From the NCBI GenBank assembly GCA_009733575.1, contig ML770261.1, forward strand, positions 1-12,178: a stretch of 12,178 nucleotides of DNA, read 5' to 3'. The position numbers and the translations under genes are program-made. This DNA is from Gymnopus androsaceus JB14 (Eukaryota; Basidiomycota; Agaricomycetes; Agaricales; Omphalotaceae). Positions within the stretch are counted from its first letter, which is position 1. The number at the start of each line of letters is the position of its first letter. Positions 9,123-12,178 of the stretch are shown in pieces. The notes under the pieces were generated by a model that did not search any database, was not told where the DNA came from, and saw only the letters and a program-made list of their open reading frames with translations.

Positions 9123-9756
9123 GATGGTGGTTGATGTTCAAGTGATGAATGTAACGTTGTCACACTTAGGTTACCCTTCCCACGAACTACTTGAGGGCAG
9201 GCTCTGAGGGTAATTAGAGCTTGGACTCCACCCCTATCGTTGACTATGTACCATTAATTCAGCTGCTTCATATTCAGTTAATGCAGTTGGTTTTCTATCT
9301 CGCTGGTCTTCTAGTCTCGGGTGTATCTAACTAAGCCTTCAGTGTCAATATGGGTACATTACTTAACAAAAATAGACACCGAATACATTTTTTAAGTATA
9401 TCCATATAAGGATGTAGTTATCCAGTGACTTGAACGATTCTCAACTCAGACTCACAGAGGATGGTGTACCGACAAAAGCAGACCCAGCTCCTGCAAGTCC
9501 GCGGTGCGCCCTCCCGGACCGGACGAGAGACTCAATTCGTCTCTTCGTTGCTTCTTACCACGACGTCCAAATCATGCACTTACTGACTCAAATCACGCTT
9601 GCAATTACATCGTAATCATCCGTCCAAATCAGCTCATTCTCTCCTCTTCCACATCCATCGTATCGGCGACTCAAACATTCCCGTGAATAAAATAGTCGGT
9701 ATGATTCACGAAAAAGGAATTGAAAGGAGGGGTTATCATGTAACGTAGGAGGCCGA
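9123..9756. promoter_or_regulatory. Upstream region of the NWD gene
   Basis: Non-coding 5' flank of the minus-strand NWD gene, duplicated at 3978-4614. A TA-rich patch (tatatccatataagg around 9398-9412) lies about 280 nt upstream of the start codon, but I cannot prove it is a TATA box. An inverted repeat agagac...gtctct lies near 9525-9544. Short plus-strand frames (9430-9615, 9504-9686) are not conserved with the other copy. No gene called. Confidence 0.5.
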
Positions 9757-11457
9757 TACAGGGCGAGTGCGAAGGAGATTATCCTCTTTTCTGTTATGAT
9801 ATGGTGAGTTTTTTTAATTCGGTTTATCTGGGAATAAGGATGGGAACTAACGACCATGTTGCACTGTTGCTTGTAGATTGATTACAGATCCTCCATTATA
9901 CTCCACTCCATTCCGCTCAACCTCGCATCGCAGCACGGCCCAGCTCAGTCATAAACAAGAAGCCCACCACCAACCAGTGTCACAAATCACGGATGCTGCT
10001 GGAAGTTGGAATCGATTCCTAGGCCCTTTGCTCAGTCTATAAACCGCATCGATGGATGAATATACGCATCGTAGATGAGCAGAGAGAAGCAGGTTTCAGG
10101 TTGACTACGGATGCGGACGGACAGAGCAGTTGTACTGGATGCAACACGAGGCGAAGCGACCAGCGTATGGGTATGGGTTATGGGTACGGCTTTGGGTCTA
10201 CACGTCCTTCCTTTGACAACTGGCACCAACCAACCACTCCAAACCCCAGATTCGGACTCATCCTCCCTCACGTCATCGATGCGTCTTCAAGTTTGAAGTC
10301 GGATGGAAGCGTCCGCCTCTCAGGTCCGTACTCGACTCACCACTCTACTCCGCACTTGAACCCTCGAACCCACCTCGCCCGACATCTTACACCCTTCAGT
10401 GGATTGGATTGACTCGTTCTTTCGCTTCTACTTCTGCTGGTACCCGGTATATATATATACTTCCTATGTCAAATCCCCATCGACGTCGACGTCGTCTTCC
10501 GTCTTCCGTCTTTATGTCGCATCGTATCCCAAGATTCACCGAGTCCAATGCTAATAATGATATTATAAGGACTGATTATCTTTAACCATTGAACGGTTGT
10601 TCTGCTAGAGTGCAGCAAGCTACAGCAAGTGCAAGTACTGTGTCGATATAAAAGCACGGACTCAGAGTACGAGCAGCCAGATCCGGATAAGCATCAGAGC
10701 CGGGAAGTGGTTGGACAGCGTTAGGAGTGAGCCGGGAGTGAGCAAACCGAGTGGATTAAACAATTCAACTTCAGTGAGCGACGAGGATTCAGGAGAGTGA
10801 AAAAGACATATGTCGGATTTAATTGCATTGAAGAAACTCATTGCCACGACCTGATGTGGGAAATTAAAAATTCATAACATGCAGAGTATCTCAGTACTCC
10901 ATTTTCTGGCTGAGAGTCGAACTCGGCTTTTGCGCGATTATTCCGATGTATTACAAGCGCGTGTAATAGCATATATATTACCAGAGAGTTAAAAACTACA
11001 ACATGTCGTCCTAGTAGAGTTCACTTCTACACTCTACAAAATCCAGCTTCATCCCATCTTTCACTCCCTACCCCTGCCGCGACGTTAAAAAAGATCCGTC
11101 GGGTCATATGTACACGCTCTTCACTTCCTCCAGCGGTTAATAATTTGGTCCATAAAATGTTACCCAAAAGTCCGGTTCCAGTCTACCCACTTCATATGAC
11201 CCACTATCTTCACCCGCGAGAGTAACCAAAGCAGCTTGTTGCATGCCGGTACTAAAAAGTTGCTCTTTGTCGAGTACCTCGGGTATGGGGGACGTGTTGT
11301 TCCAGGGAGTTGAAGATGATTATCTTGATTAAAGGGCAGTTAGTCTGTGAACGAATACGAAAAAGTACAAACACGCATACGTACATGGGTTTTGGCGGTT
11401 CTCCAGGCAGGATTGAGAGCAGAACTTATGTTTGCGTTCTCCGATACTTGGCCTCCG
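9757..11457. repeat. Repeat A3, counterpart of A1 (1-1669)
   Basis: Collinear with 1-1669, and its first ~240 nt also with 4615-4850. Differences from A1 are mostly substitutions and a few longer indels. It carries a conserved intron-like element (gtgagt at 9804, ctaac at about 9847-9851, tag ending at 9876), a TA-rich run near 10449-10461, a TATAAAAG box at 10647-10654, and the 3' end of the BBE remnant from 11027 rightwards. Between 9757 and 11026 the open frames (for example 10056-10412) are not preserved in A1, so I call no protein gene there. Confidence 0.85.
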
Positions 11458-11591
11458 TCAACCATAATACCGAGGATTCTGTGACCAGCGATCGGATTAA
11501 TTCGACTAGCTAGAACGAAATAAAAACACCACTCACTGAGCTGAAACATCGAAATTGCACGACAACCTAAAGTCCAAGTCATCCCAGCCAA
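11027..11591 (-). pseudogene. BBE-like FAD-linked oxidoreductase, 3' remnant (copy 2)
   Basis: Longer and better preserved copy of the remnant at 1252-1669, read right to left. The tentative 5' exon reads LSCNFDVSAQ. A 58-nt GT/AG intron at 11479-11536 joins in frame to ILGIMVDGGQVSENANIS, followed by SALNPAWRTAKTH, with the family NPAWR motif intact. Next comes a possible 40-nt GT/AG intron (11345-11384), then in another frame LFSTGMQQAALVTLAGEDSG, EPDFWVTFYGPNY and EEVKSVY, and in a third frame DLFNVAAGVGSERWDEAGFC and a stop at 11027-11029. The pieces match the BBE C-terminal region in order. A TAA just after GPNY and an extra T in the run at about 11086-11091 break the frame. No FAD-binding GG..G..G segment is found further right, so the 5' part is gone. 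A decayed gene; substrate unknown. Confidence 0.82.
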
Positions 11592-12109
11592 TCCAACCCA
11601 TTCTTCGACTTTTCTTATTTCTCGATTTCAGCTCAGAAACCCCATAGAGACGAACAGATAGATGTTCTGAAGCGAAAATGAGTGAATACGGGCATTTCTG
11701 TCTTGCTCTTGCTGAAAGTGAAAGAAAAAAGGTAGACGCCCAAGCGTCTAACCATTTTGCGAGTCGTCGCTGTACATGTTCTCATGACCATCAGGCTTCG
11801 TCTTCAACTTGTCCATTTTCTGGTCTCACATGACCATCCACAAAAAGGCTGCTCACTGCTCAGCAAGCTGTAATCGTGTTCAATTTTGGATGGAATGAAT
11901 AGGAATCCAGCCTTCAACTAGGGGATTGGTCCTTCGTCCAGCAGTCATCTATGTGGTCTCCTCCATCTATATCAGAAGATTATAAAATGATGTCCTGTCG
12001 CTCTCAATGTTGGTATCGCACCCCGAGGTCAGATCACTTGAAATATTTAAGCCCTATTCTGCTAAGTACTGGAAGACGTGTCTGACCCTTTCCTCTTCCC
12101 AAAAGCATT
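11592..12109. other. Single-copy intergenic region, probable promoter of the gene at 12110
   Basis: Not part of the duplications. It contains a perfect 7-bp inverted repeat with a 4-nt loop (TAGACGC ccaa GCGTCTA, 11733-11750) and two direct copies of CATGACCATC (11783-11792 and 11829-11838), about 270-330 nt upstream of the next start codon. These could be regulator sites, but that is only inference. No coding signal is visible on either strand. Confidence 0.55.
11981..11987 (+). promoter_or_regulatory. Candidate TATA box
   Basis: TATAAAA, 123 nt before the ATG at 12110, followed by a pyrimidine-rich leader (accctttcctcttccc at 12085-12100). Position and orientation suit the downstream gene. 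No experimental or comparative support. Confidence 0.45.
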
Positions 12110-12178
12110 ATGCGTTTGCTCCAAAATTTATCTCTTGCGATAACTCTGCTTTTCAGCGCGGAACAGACCTTTTTGGTC
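12110..12178 (+). CDS. Start of a putative secreted protein, cut by the window end
   Basis: An open frame from the ATG at 12110 to the last base begins MRLLQNLSLAITLLFSAEQ, with four more residues before the window ends. A short basic start, a hydrophobic core (LSLAITLLF) and small residues (S-A) form a typical signal peptide with a likely cut near SA/EQ. A TATA-like box and a CT-rich leader precede it. Only 23 codons are visible, so the family cannot be named, and a first exon with an intron soon after is possible. It could also be chance, but the combination of signals is suggestive. Confidence 0.5.
   Translation, partial: MRLLQNLSLAITLLFSAEQTFLV

Noticed and set aside
10056..10412. 118-aa open frame in A3 with a Gly-rich stretch (MGMGYGYGFGST)
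   Set aside because: In A1 the same frame is broken by a length difference before the Gly-rich part and by a TAG soon after it, so the frame is not maintained.
1..11457. A1 and A3 as the long terminal repeats of one retrotransposon
   Set aside because: No TG...CA ends, target-site duplication, primer site or gag/pol genes. The repeats contain a BBE pseudogene and the interior is NWD and GH1 DNA.

Overview
The window looks like nuclear DNA of a filamentous basidiomycete, most likely an Agaricomycete mushroom-type fungus. The evidence is introns of about 50-70 nt with GT/AG ends, a NACHT-WD40 (NWD) STAND protein of the HET-E/HET-D style, a fungal GH1 beta-glucosidase tail whose nucleophile sits in an S-E-F-G context, and remnants of a berberine-bridge-type (BBE) FAD oxidoreductase. 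It is a repeat-rich accessory region dominated by a segmental duplication, not a set of housekeeping genes.

Layout. 1-1669 is an older, substitution-diverged copy (A1) of 9757-11457 (A3). Its right end carries the 3' part of a minus-strand BBE-like oxidoreductase pseudogene. 1670-4850 is a second copy of 6818-9998, both 3181 nt long: a broken, 3'-truncated NWD gene on the minus strand, its upstream region, and the first ~235 nt of the A repeat. 4851-5704 is the C-terminal part of a plus-strand GH1 gene, joined directly to the duplicated block. 5705-6389 is intergenic and includes a cluster of GTCACA motifs. 6390-9122 is the one apparently intact gene: a four-exon minus-strand NWD protein that I assemble to 858 aa, with a short N-terminal motif, NACHT domain, winged-helix region, four near-identical WD40 repeats and a conserved C-terminal tail. 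9123-9756 is its upstream DNA. 9757-11457 is A3, and the BBE remnant there (from about 11027 to 11591) is longer than in A1. 11592-12109 is intergenic, and at 12110 a gene with a signal-peptide-like N-terminus starts and runs off the window.

Working model (inference). Fungal NWD proteins are NLR-like receptors linked to allorecognition and immunity, and they change by reshuffling WD40 repeats and by tandem duplication. Here the duplication has broken neighbouring metabolic genes (GH1, BBE). At the left junction the WD40 frame of the duplicate runs in frame into the BBE remnant.

The duplicate at 1670-4850 differs from its partner mostly by single-base insertions and deletions, whereas A1 and A3 differ mostly by substitutions. 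This change of mutation spectrum suggests that 1670-4850 may be unpolished long-read or gap-filled sequence. Its pseudogene status and both its junctions should be confirmed before biology is built on them. Splice sites and alignments were worked out by eye; no database search was possible.
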